Part shown: positions 1-6,847 of the stretch, piece after piece
Layout: every line of letters begins with the position of its first letter
How positions within the stretch are numbered: the first letter of the stretch is position 1
Source of the DNA: Halieaceae bacterium
Lineage (GTDB): Bacteria > Pseudomonadota > Gammaproteobacteria > Pseudomonadales > Halieaceae
Length of the DNA stretch: 11,997 nt
Assembly (NCBI GenBank): GCA_009886815.1
Contig: QXYP01000024.1
Span: forward strand, 1 to 11,997
Direction of reading: 5' to 3'
Notes under the pieces: generated by a model
The model's input: only the letters and a program-made list of their open reading frames with translations
Told to the model about the DNA's origin: nothing
Databases searched by the model: none
Position numbers and translations under genes: made by a program

Positions 1-99
1 CAGCCATGGCGTTCAATTTGCACCAAATACACACCCTCGAGACCAACATCGGGTCAAAAACGCTTATTAGTGCTGAAAATCTATCGCTTAGGGGACTAG

Positions 100-108
100 T
101 TATCCACA
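100..108 (+). promoter_or_regulatory. DnaA box (perfect)
   Basis: TTATCCACA matches the high-affinity DnaA binding consensus exactly. It lies beside an AT-rich stretch and upstream of rpmH. It could serve dnaA autoregulation, or be part of a second origin-like element. Confidence 0.75.
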
Positions 109-120
109 AAAAAACCACCC

Positions 121-173
121 GCGCAAACGGTTTTTTAAACAACAAAATCAATGGCTTATAAGTTTTTTTGCGC
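121..173. repeat. Inverted repeat GCGCAAA / TTTGCGC
   Basis: A seven-base arm at 121-127 (GCGCAAA) is matched by its reverse complement at 167-173, with 39 bases of AT-rich sequence between. A weak -10-like TATACT follows at 175-180, without a good -35. The role is unknown, and a chance match is possible. Confidence 0.3.
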
Positions 174-230
174 TTATACTGTCTGGCAACCAAAAGCAAC
201 CCTTTGAACAATGATGTGTTGTTTATAACC

Positions 231-239
231 TGTGGTTAA
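231..239 (-). promoter_or_regulatory. DnaA box (one mismatch)
   Basis: TGTGGTTAA on the + strand reads TTAACCACA on the minus strand, one mismatch from TTATCCACA. It faces the perfect box at 100-108, as expected for a DnaA-controlled intergenic region. Confidence 0.45.
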
Positions 240-309
240 CTTTGGTTTATTAGAAACAAAACCCCGGCAAAATACCGCCTGTATTTCTAAGCCAGACTAC
301 ACTGCAGGG

Positions 310-356
310 GTTGCTGGGTTAGTGACTACTCACTCCCAGTAACAACAACTTTTTTT
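310..356 (+). terminator. Two-part hairpin with downstream T-run
   Basis: GTTGCTGGG (310-318) pairs with CCCAGTAAC (335-343), nine pairs with one G-T wobble. Inside it AGTGA (321-325) pairs with TCACT (330-334) around a CTAC loop, leaving only TT unpaired on the left arm. Seven T residues follow at 350-356, six bases after the stem. The opposite strand has no T-run, so the structure points rightward. It lies upstream of the rpmH promoter, so it probably ends a transcript that starts to its left, or attenuates a longer rpmH message. The gap between stem and T-run lowers confidence in efficient termination. Confidence 0.5.
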
Positions 357-394
357 ACTGTACCTTAGCGCTGCGTACCCCGCGGTCTTAAGAC

Positions 395-423
395 TTGCCC
401 CGGTGCCAACGTCAACGTATACT
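395..423 (+). promoter_or_regulatory. Sigma70-type promoter for rpmH
   Basis: A -35 element TTGCCC (395-400, four of six consensus bases) and a -10 element TATACT (418-423, five of six) are separated by exactly 17 bases. The expected start point is near 430, giving a leader of about 30 bases before the rpmH ATG. It probably also drives rnpA and yidD. Confidence 0.6.
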
Positions 424-459
424 CCGCGCCCTTTCAACTACCGACTCAGGCAGACAGCC

Positions 460-594
460 ATGAAGCGCACATTCCAACCCAGCGTTTTAAAACGCAAACG
501 CACCCACGGCTTCCGATCTCGAATGGCGACCAAAAGTGGTCGACAAGTTATTGCTCGCCGTCGCGCGCGCGGACGTAAAAAGCTAGCCTGTTAA
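460..594 (+). CDS. rpmH: 50S ribosomal protein L34
   Basis: This encodes bacterial ribosomal protein L34, a small very basic protein of the large ribosomal subunit that binds 23S rRNA. The 44-residue product begins MKRTFQPS and continues through [15 protein letters not shown] to RRRARGRKK, the near-invariant L34 sequence at the usual length. The ATG at 460 is chosen because it starts the conserved protein exactly. The frame extends upstream to 403, but that part overlaps the -10 element and has no family similarity. A modest CAGG lies upstream of the ATG. rnpA follows after 47 bases, the classic rpmH-rnpA pair, so the two are probably cotranscribed. The C-terminus (KKLAC) is slightly unusual but not disruptive. 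Confidence 0.98.
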   Translation: MKRTFQPSVLKRKRTHGFRSRMATKSGRQVIARRRARGRKKLAC

Positions 595-641
595 TTTCGT
601 GTTTACGCCACGAGTTAGCTAGATTCAAAACGGCCACCTCT

Positions 642-1013
642 GTGAACGAGGACACCCAGGCCTTCCCCCGCAAAGCACGGCTTTTGTGTGGATCAGATTA
701 CAAAACTGTTTTTGACACCTGCGATCTAAAAGCAGGGTCTAGGCACGCCCTTTTGCTGTCGATCCCTAACGCAAGCCATTCCAGGCTAGGATTAATCGTA
801 GCGAAGAAGAACGTGCGCTTCGCGGTTCAACGCAATCGCATAAAACGCGTAACTCGGGAGTTTTTTCGCAACAACCCCCTTAACAGCCCTCGAGACGTAA
901 TATTCCTAGCAAAAAAGAATTTGGGCGAACTGAATAACGAAGAATTAAGGGCTCTACTCACAACGCTGTGGCAAAAGCTCGATGGCGCACAACCGCGAGC
1001 ACACGGCCAATGA
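642..1013 (+). CDS. rnpA: Ribonuclease P protein component
   Basis: This is the protein subunit of RNase P, which with the catalytic RNA removes 5' leaders from precursor tRNAs in the cytoplasm. The 123-residue product carries the family signature [13 protein letters not shown] at residues 64-76, preceded by the conserved [14 protein letters not shown] strand. Length is normal. The start is a GTG at 642 with no clear Shine-Dalgarno sequence, so the exact N-terminus is less certain than the gene. The stop overlaps the yidD start as ATGA at 1010-1013, which suggests translational coupling. Rows sampled in this gene have more C than G on the + strand, unlike genes right of 4930. Family identity is firm from the signature and position after rpmH. 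Confidence 0.96.
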   Translation: MNEDTQAFPRKARLLCGSDYKTVFDTCDLKAGSRHALLLSIPNASHSRLGLIVAKKNVRFAVQRNRIKRVTREFFRNNPLNSPRDVIFLAKKNLGELNNEELRALLTTLWQKLDGAQPRAHGQ

Positions 1014-1261
1014 AGCTCAATGTCATCGGTAAACTCAATGCGGTGTTAACCTACACCGCTATAAAGTTCATACACCTGTACAGATTAACCCTCAGCCCCT
1101 GGATAGGGCGGAGTTGTCGATTTGAACCTACGTGTTCGCACTATACTGAAGAGGCCATCACACGCCATGGCATCTTAAAGGGCGGGTGGTTAGGCTTACG
1201 AAGGCTAGGCCGCTGTCATCCATGGTGCGAAGGCGGGTATGATCCCGTGCCCTTTGACTAA
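1010..1261 (+). CDS. yidD: Membrane protein insertion efficiency factor YidD
   Basis: YidD is a small protein thought to associate with the inner membrane and assist insertion of YidC-dependent proteins. From the ATG at 1010 the product has 83 residues, the normal family size. The conserved core is clear: [11 protein letters not shown], then HGILKGGW, then RRLGRCHPW and GGYDPVP near the end, including the characteristic cysteines. An N-terminal amphipathic or hydrophobic stretch (about residues 10-30) precedes it. I chose 1010 because it overlaps the rnpA stop as ATGA and gives the family length. An in-frame GTG at 968 would add 14 residues lying wholly inside rnpA. yidC follows after 62 bases, matching the functional link. 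Confidence 0.95.
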   Translation: MKLNVIGKLNAVLTYTAIKFIHLYRLTLSPWIGRSCRFEPTCSHYTEEAITRHGILKGGWLGLRRLGRCHPWCEGGYDPVPFD

Positions 1262-1278
1262 AATGCTAGATAAACGTA

Positions 1279-1298
1279 GACAGCCCGAGCCGGCTGTC
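1279..1298 (+). other. Intercistronic hairpin between yidD and yidC
   Basis: GACAGCC (1279-1285) is followed by a six-base loop and its perfect complement GGCTGTC (1292-1298). No T-run follows, so this is not a classical terminator. It may protect or separate the upstream message from yidC. Confidence 0.45.
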
Positions 1299-1323
1299 AT
1301 CATGAACTAACCCAGAAGAAACC

Positions 1324-3039
1324 ATGGACATACAACGCTACTTACTCATCGCTGCCGCCGCCGCACTTTCTTTTATGCTCCTCACTGAGTGGAGTGCATT
1401 TAAGGAACAGCGTGTTGTGAATACGCTAGACGACAGGTCTCGAATTGCTGATACCTTTGACGATAGTGCGACGAGCACCCAAAGCACGGTATCAGTGGCT
1501 AGTGATGCCCCTGTTGTCCGTGACGCGCCAGCAGACTCCGACGACGTTCCGACTGTTTTGCCTGCCTTAAGCGTTGAAGATAATGTCGCATCGAAAGCCA
1601 GCAACAGAAACAACTTTATCGTTATTAGTAATGCCGTTCTCAATGTTGTTGTCGACCTGCGCGGTGGGGACATTGTTGAAACGTCCCTTATCAAATATCC
1701 GGCGCGCATTGAAGACCCCAACACCCCATTGATGCTTTTAGAGCGAAACGAAGAGCGCACCTATGTTATGCAGTCAGGCTTAGTCGGCCCAGACGGTATT
1801 GACACCAATGGCAGAGCGCTCTACGTCGCTGAAAGACCGACATATGACGCAACCACCTCTCCTACAACCATCGTATTAACGGCCAAAGATACTCCGAACG
1901 GCGTGTCTGTAGAGAAACACTTCACCGTATCCCCAGACAGTTACATCATAGACATTAGCTACCACATCGTTAACAACACAACAGCGCCATGGCAGTCGAT
2001 TCCCTTTGCACAACTCAAGCGCGATAGCTCTGCACCCCCAAATGCAGACACCAGTGGTTTTGGGATGCAGCCTTTTTTAGGCGCCGCCACAACAACCCCA
2101 GAAAATCGCTATGAGAAGTTCACTTTTTCCGATATCGCGGAAGACCCATGGAAAACACAACAGACCGGCGGATGGATTGCCATGTTGCAGCACTACTTCA
2201 CCGCTGCCTTAGTACCCAACGCCGAAGAAACCCACACCTACTCCACCCGAAAGACCCGAGACGGCTTTAACATTGCCGGGTTTACCAGCACACCGCTGCG
2301 CATTGCCCCGGGACAATCGGACACCTGGTCAACACAGTTTTATGCTGGCCCAAAAGACCAATACACCCTAGCGGCCCTCGCACCACATTTAGAGCTCGTT
2401 GTTGATTACGGTTGGCTTTGGTGGATAGGCAAACCGCTGTTTTGGTTACTCACACAAATACAGGCCGTCGTGATCAACTGGGGCGTGGCCATTATTTTGC
2501 TCACTCTATTAATAAAGACTGCCTTTTTTAAACTATCAGCCGCCAGCTATCGCTCTATGGCAAAAATGCGAAAAGTACAACCGAAAATGGTTGCCATTCG
2601 AGAGCAGCATGCGAGTGACAAACAAAAACAATCCCAAGCCATGATGGAGTTGTACAAGAAAGAAAAAATCAACCCAATGGGGGGCTGTCTGCCCATCTTG
2701 GTGCAAATGCCAGTATTTATTGCGTTGTATTGGGTGCTTATGGAGTCGGTAGAACTTCGACAAGCACCTTTTGCGCTATGGATTAAAGACCTCGCCGTGA
2801 TGGACCCTTACTTTGTGCTCCCCCTCATGATGGGTGCGTCCATGTTTTTCATGCAAAAACTGAATCCGCCACCCCCTGACCCCATGCAAGCTAAGCTTAT
2901 GCAGTGGCTACCGGTGGTGTTTACTTTCTTTTTCCTTTGGTTTCCTGCGGGCCTTGTTTTGTACTGGGTCGTCAACAACCTACTATCGATGGCCCAGCAG
3001 TATTACATCACCCGACAAATAGAACGGGAGACCAGCTAA
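1324..3039 (+). CDS. yidC: Membrane protein insertase YidC
   Basis: YidC inserts and folds inner-membrane proteins, alone or with SecYEG; F0 subunits such as the c subunit encoded downstream are classic substrates. The 571-residue product has the long Gram-negative form. It has an N-terminal membrane segment (about residues 5-21), a periplasmic beta domain to about 355 preceded by an acidic, Ser/Thr-rich linker (35-90), then the conserved insertase core with membrane segments near 366-400, 456-475, 493-512 and 528-552. The core motifs SYRSMAKMRKVQPKM (409-422), NPMGGCLPILVQMP (450-463) and ELRQAPFALWIKDL (477-490) are diagnostic. K398 aligns by eye with the hydrophilic-groove arginine of E. 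coli (R366), a conservative change. The ATG at 1324 starts the first membrane segment and has only a weak purine-rich AGAAG upstream. Confidence 0.98.
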   Translation: MDIQRYLLIAAAAALSFMLLTEWSAFKEQRVVNTLDDRSRIADTFDDSATSTQSTVSVASDAPVVRDAPADSDDVPTVLPALSVEDNVASKASNRNNFIVISNAVLNVVVDLRGGDIVETSLIKYPARIEDPNTPLMLLERNEERTYVMQSGLVGPDGIDTNGRALYVAERPTYDATTSPTTIVLTAKDTPNGVSVEKHFTVSPDSYIIDISYHIVNNTTAPWQSIPFAQLKRDSSAPPNADTSGFGMQPFLGAATTTPENRYEKFTFSDIAEDPWKTQQTGGWIAMLQHYFTAALVPNAEETHTYSTRKTRDGFNIAGFTSTPLRIAPGQSDTWSTQFYAGPKDQYTLAALAPHLELVVDYGWLWWIGKPLFWLLTQIQAVVINWGVAIILLTLLIKTAFFKLSAASYRSMAKMRKVQPKMVAIREQHASDKQKQSQAMMELYKKEKINPMGGCLPILVQMPVFIALYWVLMESVELRQAPFALWIKDLAVMDPYFVLPLMMGASMFFMQKLNPPPPDPMQAKLMQWLPVVFTFFFLWFPAGLVLYWVVNNLLSMAQQYYITRQIERETS

Positions 3040-3069
3040 TACACCACTACGCCCATAACCCCCAGTAAC

Positions 3070-4398
3070 ATGGCATCCCAAGAAACAATAGCCGCTGTCG
3101 CCACCGCTGCTGGTCAAGGGGGTATTGGTATTGTTCGGCTATCGGGCGCAGAAGCCGTGCAGATAGCATTACTCATTACGCAACGCACAAACATTAATGA
3201 CCGTTTTGCACATTACGCCAAGTTCTTTGACCCCCACGGCAACACGATTGATGATGGCCTTGTTATCGGCTTTATGGGGCCAAAGTCTTTTACGGGTGAA
3301 GATTGTGTCGAGCTACAAGGCCATGGCGGCCCGGTTGTTTTAAGTCTACTACTACAACGATGCTTAGAGCTGGGAGCGCGTCATGCAAACCCGGGAGAGT
3401 TCTCTGAAAGGGCCTTTCTCAATGGCCGTATAGATCTCGTTCAAGCCGAAGCGATCGCAGACTTAATTGCGGCTGACTCCACCATTGCAGCACAACAAGC
3501 ACAGGCCAGTATTAGCGGCGTATTTTCTGCATCCATTCATCAAATAATCCACGATATCACCCACCTGCGCGTATTTGTCGAGGCCGCCCTTGATTTTCCC
3601 GAAGAAGAAATTGACTTCATTTCCGAAGGCAATGTTGATCAAAAAATCGATCTTATCCAGGACCAACTCACGACCCTGATCAAACAGGCCCGAGAGGGCG
3701 CAATTTTACAAGGCGGTGCAACCCTTGTCTTATCAGGAAAACCCAACGTTGGAAAAAGCAGCTTGCTCAACGCTTTATCAGGGGAAGACATCGCTATCGT
3801 CACTGATATCCCAGGAACGACCCGAGACCTATTGAAACAAACCGTGGTGATTGAGGGCGTACCCTTTGAAGTTATCGACACAGCTGGGCTAAGGGTGAGT
3901 AATGATCCTGTTGAAATTGAAGGCGTGCGGCGTGCTGAGGGTGCCATTGAGCGCGCTGATATTTTGTTAGAAGTCATAGACGACAGCTCAGAGGACAAAG
4001 TCTTTAACAGTAGTGACGGTGCCATAAGGGTGATTAACAAAATTGATTTAACCCATAGGCCGCCGGGCCCTTTTAATCACGAAGGCACCGTGGGTATTGC
4101 TCTATCGGTACATACGGGACAGGGCATCGATGCTCTCAAGCAAAGCCTTCTTGAAAAGCTCGGTATCACGGCACGCACCGAAAATCGGTTTAGTGCTAGG
4201 GAGCGACACCTGCGCGCCCTGCAAGAAGGCTTAACAACGCTGACCGATGCAAAACAGCGATTCCTTGCAGCTCGTGCTGGGGAGCTTCTTGCTGAAGACT
4301 TGAAAAAAACCCATGACGTATTAGGTTCTATCACCGGCATACTCTCAAGTGACGAGCTGCTGGGCGAAATTTTCTCAAGTTTCTGTATTGGCAAATAG
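3070..4398 (+). CDS. mnmE: tRNA uridine-5-carboxymethylaminomethyl(34) synthesis GTPase MnmE
   Basis: MnmE works with MnmG to add an (carboxymethyl)aminomethyl group to C5 of the wobble uridine of certain tRNAs, using GTP and a folate one-carbon unit. The 442-residue product (E. coli is about 454) has the N-terminal folate-binding domain to about residue 120, a helical domain, and an inserted G domain: P-loop GKPNVGKSS (223-231), GTTRD (249-253), DTAG (270-273) and NKID (323-326). It ends with the catalytic FCIGK, including C439. All key residues are present. The ATG at 3070 follows yidC by 30 bases with no clear Shine-Dalgarno sequence. Its usual partner mnmG lies 535 bases downstream, across the putative origin. 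The gap after the stop contains only a weak terminator-like hairpin. Confidence 0.98.
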   Translation: MASQETIAAVATAAGQGGIGIVRLSGAEAVQIALLITQRTNINDRFAHYAKFFDPHGNTIDDGLVIGFMGPKSFTGEDCVELQGHGGPVVLSLLLQRCLELGARHANPGEFSERAFLNGRIDLVQAEAIADLIAADSTIAAQQAQASISGVFSASIHQIIHDITHLRVFVEAALDFPEEEIDFISEGNVDQKIDLIQDQLTTLIKQAREGAILQGGATLVLSGKPNVGKSSLLNALSGEDIAIVTDIPGTTRDLLKQTVVIEGVPFEVIDTAGLRVSNDPVEIEGVRRAEGAIERADILLEVIDDSSEDKVFNSSDGAIRVINKIDLTHRPPGPFNHEGTVGIALSVHTGQGIDALKQSLLEKLGITARTENRFSARERHLRALQEGLTTLTDAKQRFLAARAGELLAEDLKKTHDVLGSITGILSSDELLGEIFSSFCIGK

Positions 4399-4448
4399 CG
4401 TTTTTGATTTACGGTTGCCGACTTCCTAGAAAAGCCCAACAGAGCGCG

Positions 4449-4457
4449 TTATACACA
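4449..4457 (+). promoter_or_regulatory. DnaA box, R2-like
   Basis: TTATACACA fits TTWTNCACA exactly and is identical to the E. coli R2 box, including the following AAC by recollection. It is the first box after mnmE. Confidence 0.75.
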
Positions 4458-4470
4458 ACCCATCCCAAGG

Positions 4471-4479
4471 CTATCCACA
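4471..4479 (+). promoter_or_regulatory. DnaA box (one mismatch)
   Basis: CTATCCACA differs from the strongest DnaA box only at the first base. It begins 22 bases after the previous box begins, about two helical turns, in the same direction. Confidence 0.6.
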
Positions 4480-4606
4480 AAAAGACTGGTGGTTTGTTCG
4501 TCTTAAAACCCCAAGGTTAGAACGCGTGTACCTAAAAGCAGTCGTTTTGCGTTTTCTTGTGAGCAACTATCCAATAAACCTGTGGACTCTCATAGAGCAA
4601 CTTTGA

Positions 4607-4625
4607 CTCACTCAGTGGGCTTTTT
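4607..4625 (+). terminator. Weak terminator-like hairpin after mnmE
   Basis: CTCAC (4607-4611) can pair with GTGGG (4615-4619), with one T-G wobble and a TCA loop. Five T residues follow at 4621-4625. The stem is short, so termination would be weak. It could limit read-through from mnmE into the unwinding region. Confidence 0.25.
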
Positions 4626-4626
4626 A

Positions 4627-4635
4627 TTATCCACC
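4627..4635 (+). promoter_or_regulatory. DnaA box (one mismatch)
   Basis: TTATCCACC matches TTATCCACA except at the last base. It shares the orientation of the boxes at 4449, 4471 and 4726. Confidence 0.5.
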
Positions 4636-4651
4636 CGTCGCACACCGGATA

Positions 4652-4693
4652 TACCGACGAAAAATGCGCGTTTACCGACGCCTTATACCGTCA
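4652..4693. repeat. TACCGACG direct repeats inside the origin gap
   Basis: TACCGACG occurs at 4652-4659 and 4673-4680, 21 bases apart. A partial copy, TACCGTC, begins at 4686. They lie between two DnaA-box matches. The spacing of two helical turns would suit a protein bound on one face, but the units are short and could be chance. Confidence 0.3.
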
Positions 4694-4725
4694 TCAATAT
4701 CAGTGACTGCCTACATATGAGGCGT

Positions 4726-4734
4726 TTTTCCACA
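4726..4734 (+). promoter_or_regulatory. DnaA box next to the AT-rich element (R1-like position)
   Basis: TTTTCCACA fits the relaxed consensus TTWTNCACA. It sits directly before the AT-rich stretch and points toward mnmG. E. coli R1 has the same position and orientation relative to its unwinding element. Confidence 0.6.
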
Positions 4735-4820
4735 GTTTTAGACGTCCCTAATAACAACAGCATTAAAGTAACTTACTTACTCATTATCTAATTTTATTAT
4801 TAAGCTCTTAAGGTCTTAAA
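4735..4820. other. AT-rich candidate DNA unwinding element
   Basis: By hand count 23 of 86 bases are G or C, about 27%. The core at 4761-4803 has 7 of 43. The element lies between the last DnaA box and the mnmG promoter, where the unwinding element lies in E. coli. I could not identify convincing repeated 13-mers; TCTTAA occurs twice at 4806 and 4814. Confidence 0.5.
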
Positions 4821-4853
4821 TGTGAGTAACTTCTGAGGCTTAGTAAGCTCACA
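4821..4853. repeat. Inverted repeat TGTGAG / CTCACA upstream of mnmG
   Basis: TGTGAG (4821-4826) and its exact complement CTCACA (4848-4853) flank 21 bases. The half-sites resemble CRP half-sites, but the spacing is far too long for CRP. It may be a regulatory site or a hairpin in a long leader. Confidence 0.3.
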
Positions 4854-4892
4854 ACCAAAACAGCTGCTTAGAGATATCGGTATAACGACCAC

Positions 4893-4920
4893 TTTACTCT
4901 GGTGTTAGGGGTTCTATACT
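4893..4920 (+). promoter_or_regulatory. Probable mnmG promoter
   Basis: TTTACT (4893-4898, four of six) and TATACT (4915-4920, five of six) are separated by 16 bases. The start point would be near 4927, leaving only about seven leader bases before the mnmG ATG. Transcription from here runs away from the AT-rich element. Confidence 0.45.
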
Positions 4921-4933
4921 CCCCAGTCGACAA

Positions 4934-6847
4934 ATGACAGAGCAACACAGCTTGGCAGCTTTAATTCAACAATATGACGTGATTGTCGTTGGTGGCGGAC
5001 ACGCGGGCACCGAAGCTGCGCTTGCTGCAGCGCGCACGGGCGTAAAAACCCTATTGTTAACCCATGCGGTCGATACCTTGGGCCAAATGTCCTGCAACCC
5101 AGCCATTGGTGGGATTGGCAAAAGTCATTTAGTCAGAGAAATTGACGCCCTTGGCGGTGTCATGGCCCGTGCTGCTGATCATGCGGGCATTCAATTTAGA
5201 GTGTTAAATCGCCGTAAAGGGCCTGCGGTGAGAGCAACCCGTGCCCAATCAGATCGTGTGCTTTACAGAAACTTCATTAGAACGGCGCTTTTGAACCAGC
5301 CTAACCTCGATATTTTCCAAGACTCGGTGGAAGATCTAACCGTAGAGGGCCATCGCATTTCAGGGGCGGTGACTCGCAATGGACTCAAGTTTAAAGGGCA
5401 TACCGTTGTTTTAACGGCCGGAACTTTCTTACGAGGGCAGCTGCATACCGGCATGTCCCAACATGAAGGTGGACGAGCCGGCGACGCTGCTTCAATCAGC
5501 CTTGCAGATCGCTTGCGAGAGCTATGCCCCCGAGTGGGTCGATTAAAGACGGGAACGCCGCCTAGAATTGATTCGAGAACCGTTGATTTTTCTGTGATGC
5601 AGGAACAATGGGGTGACGAGCCACGACCTGTAATGGCGCTCTATGGTGATCGAACGGATCATCCGCAACAAACCTGCTGCTGGATGACTGAAACCAATAC
5701 CCAAACACATGACATCATTCGCCAAGGTCTTGATCGGTCGCCGCTATTTTCAGGTGTTATCGAAGGAAACGGACCGCGTTATTGTCCTAGCATCGAAGAT
5801 AAAATCCATCGTTTTGCGGATAAAGATTCCCATCAAATATTTTTAGAGCCGGAAGGGTTAACGACGACAGAGCTTTATCCCAATGGCATATCGACCAGCT
5901 TGCCTTTCGATGTGCAGCTAGAACTTGTGCGCTCGATAAAAGGCATGCGTTCTGCGCACATTACCCGCCCTGGTTATGCGATCGAGTATGACTATTTTGA
6001 TCCCAGAGACTTACAACACACGTTGGAAACCCGAGAGATCGAGGGTCTGTTTTTTGCGGGCCAAATAAACGGGACGACGGGTTACGAGGAAGCCGCCGCG
6101 CAGGGTTTACTGGCCGGTTTAAATGCAGCTCGTCAAGCCTCTGATCAATCAACCTGGGAACCCGGCCGTGACGAAGCGTATTTGGGGGTTTTAGTTGATG
6201 ATCTTGTGACTTTGGGAACCCAGGAACCCTACCGAATGTTTACCTCTCGAGCCGAGTATCGACTGTTACTGAGGGAAGATAACGCTGATTTAAGGCTCAC
6301 TGAAACGGGTCGAGGCTTGGGCCTTGTTGGTGACGAACAATGGGATACGTACACAACACGGAAGGCTTCAATTAATCAGGAGCTGCAGCGACTTGAGAGC
6401 ACCTATATTCAACCGGGCTCGGCTCAGGCCGAGCAGCTGACTACAAAAATAAAGAATCCACTGGTACGTGAGTACTCACTAGCAGATTTATTGCGACGAC
6501 CCGAGCTCGAATTTCAAGATGTCGCAACGCTGTCTGGAGAGCCCTATGTGTCCACCGAGCATGCCGCAGAGCAAGTGGCTACTCAAATTAAGTATGCCGG
6601 TTATATTGAGCGGCAAGCTCAAGATATTGCCAAGTTGCACCGACAAGAATCGCTAGTCATTCCCGATGACATTGACTTCGCAAATGTCAGGGGGCTGTCC
6701 AACGAAATCCAACAAAAGCTGACCGCTTCTAGACCTTCAACAATTGCCAGAGCGGGACGTATTTCTGGCGTAACACCTGCTGCACTGTCGCTGTTGCTGG
6801 TCTATATCAAACGCAAGGACGGGATGAAAAAAGCCTCTAATGGGTGA
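4934..6847 (+). CDS. mnmG: tRNA uridine-5-carboxymethylaminomethyl(34) synthesis enzyme MnmG
   Basis: MnmG (GidA) is the FAD- and NADH-dependent partner of MnmE in modifying the wobble uridine of tRNAs. The 637-residue product (E. coli 629) has the N-terminal FAD-binding motif [10 protein letters not shown] (20-29), [11 protein letters not shown] (53-63), GRAGDAAS (179-186), [10 protein letters not shown] with C283, and [18 protein letters not shown] (374-391). The C-terminal helical domain that binds MnmE follows. The ATG at 4934 gives an N-terminus several residues longer than the E. coli protein and has no Shine-Dalgarno sequence. An in-frame TTG at codon 7 is an alternative. The gene opens the rightward group and overlaps rsmG by 8 bases. 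Its position beside the AT-rich element is the classical gidA-oriC adjacency. Confidence 0.98.
   Translation: MTEQHSLAALIQQYDVIVVGGGHAGTEAALAAARTGVKTLLLTHAVDTLGQMSCNPAIGGIGKSHLVREIDALGGVMARAADHAGIQFRVLNRRKGPAVRATRAQSDRVLYRNFIRTALLNQPNLDIFQDSVEDLTVEGHRISGAVTRNGLKFKGHTVVLTAGTFLRGQLHTGMSQHEGGRAGDAASISLADRLRELCPRVGRLKTGTPPRIDSRTVDFSVMQEQWGDEPRPVMALYGDRTDHPQQTCCWMTETNTQTHDIIRQGLDRSPLFSGVIEGNGPRYCPSIEDKIHRFADKDSHQIFLEPEGLTTTELYPNGISTSLPFDVQLELVRSIKGMRSAHITRPGYAIEYDYFDPRDLQHTLETREIEGLFFAGQINGTTGYEEAAAQGLLAGLNAARQASDQSTWEPGRDEAYLGVLVDDLVTLGTQEPYRMFTSRAEYRLLLREDNADLRLTETGRGLGLVGDEQWDTYTTRKASINQELQRLESTYIQPGSAQAEQLTTKIKNPLVREYSLADLLRRPELEFQDVATLSGEPYVSTEHAAEQVATQIKYAGYIERQAQDIAKLHRQESLVIPDDIDFANVRGLSNEIQQKLTASRPSTIARAGRISGVTPAALSLLLVYIKRKDGMKKASNG

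Larger units (their letters stand above)
1..402. other. Non-coding region left of rpmH (probable dnaA-rpmH intergenic region)
   Basis: I see no convincing gene here. Short open frames touch the left edge (for example 3-161 on the + strand), but they lack a recognisable product and a ribosome binding site. The stretch holds a perfect DnaA box (100-108), a one-mismatch box in the opposite direction (231-239), AT-rich sequence with homopolymer runs around 109-180, a strong hairpin (310-343) and the rpmH promoter. In many gammaproteobacteria rpmH is divergent from dnaA, so this is probably the shared regulatory region, with dnaA beyond position 1. That is inference; no DnaA coding sequence is visible. 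Confidence 0.6.
4399..4933. other. oriC: Putative chromosomal replication origin (oriC) between mnmE and mnmG
   Basis: This 535-base gene-free gap holds a run of DnaA-box matches: TTATACACA (4449-4457, identical to the E. coli R2 box), CTATCCACA (4471), TTATCCACC (4627) and TTTTCCACA (4726). A weaker TGTGGACTC lies at 4581. An AT-rich stretch follows at 4735-4820 and then mnmG. In E. coli and Vibrio oriC lies beside gidA/mnmG with the unwinding element on the gidA side, as here. The sampled + strand shifts from C-rich in rnpA and yidC to G-rich in mnmG and atpB. Unlike those species, no mioC lies between mnmE and the boxes, and no GATC occurs in the gap. The alternative is a Pseudomonas-type origin left of rpmH. 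Function is inferred, not shown. Confidence 0.75.

Noticed and set aside
1..7. Possible minus-strand ATG (positions 7-5) as the start of a divergent dnaA
   Set aside because: Only two codons would be in the window and no ribosome binding site is visible. This cannot be supported.
3..161. Open frame running in from the left edge
   Set aside because: It has no recognisable sequence, includes the perfect DnaA box and poly-A/T runs, and lies where a dnaA-rpmH intergenic region is expected.
403..459. Upstream extension of the rpmH frame to an earlier start codon
   Set aside because: It overlaps the rpmH -10 element, lies before the expected transcript start and has no L34 similarity. The L34 family starts exactly at the ATG at 460.
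968..1009. GTG start giving a longer YidD
   Set aside because: The extra 14 residues lie inside rnpA and exceed the family length. The ATG overlapping the rnpA stop is better supported.
4582..4791. A 69-codon open frame inside the mnmE-mnmG gap
   Set aside because: It has no recognisable domain and no binding site, and it covers DnaA boxes and the AT-rich element. It is best explained as chance in the origin region.
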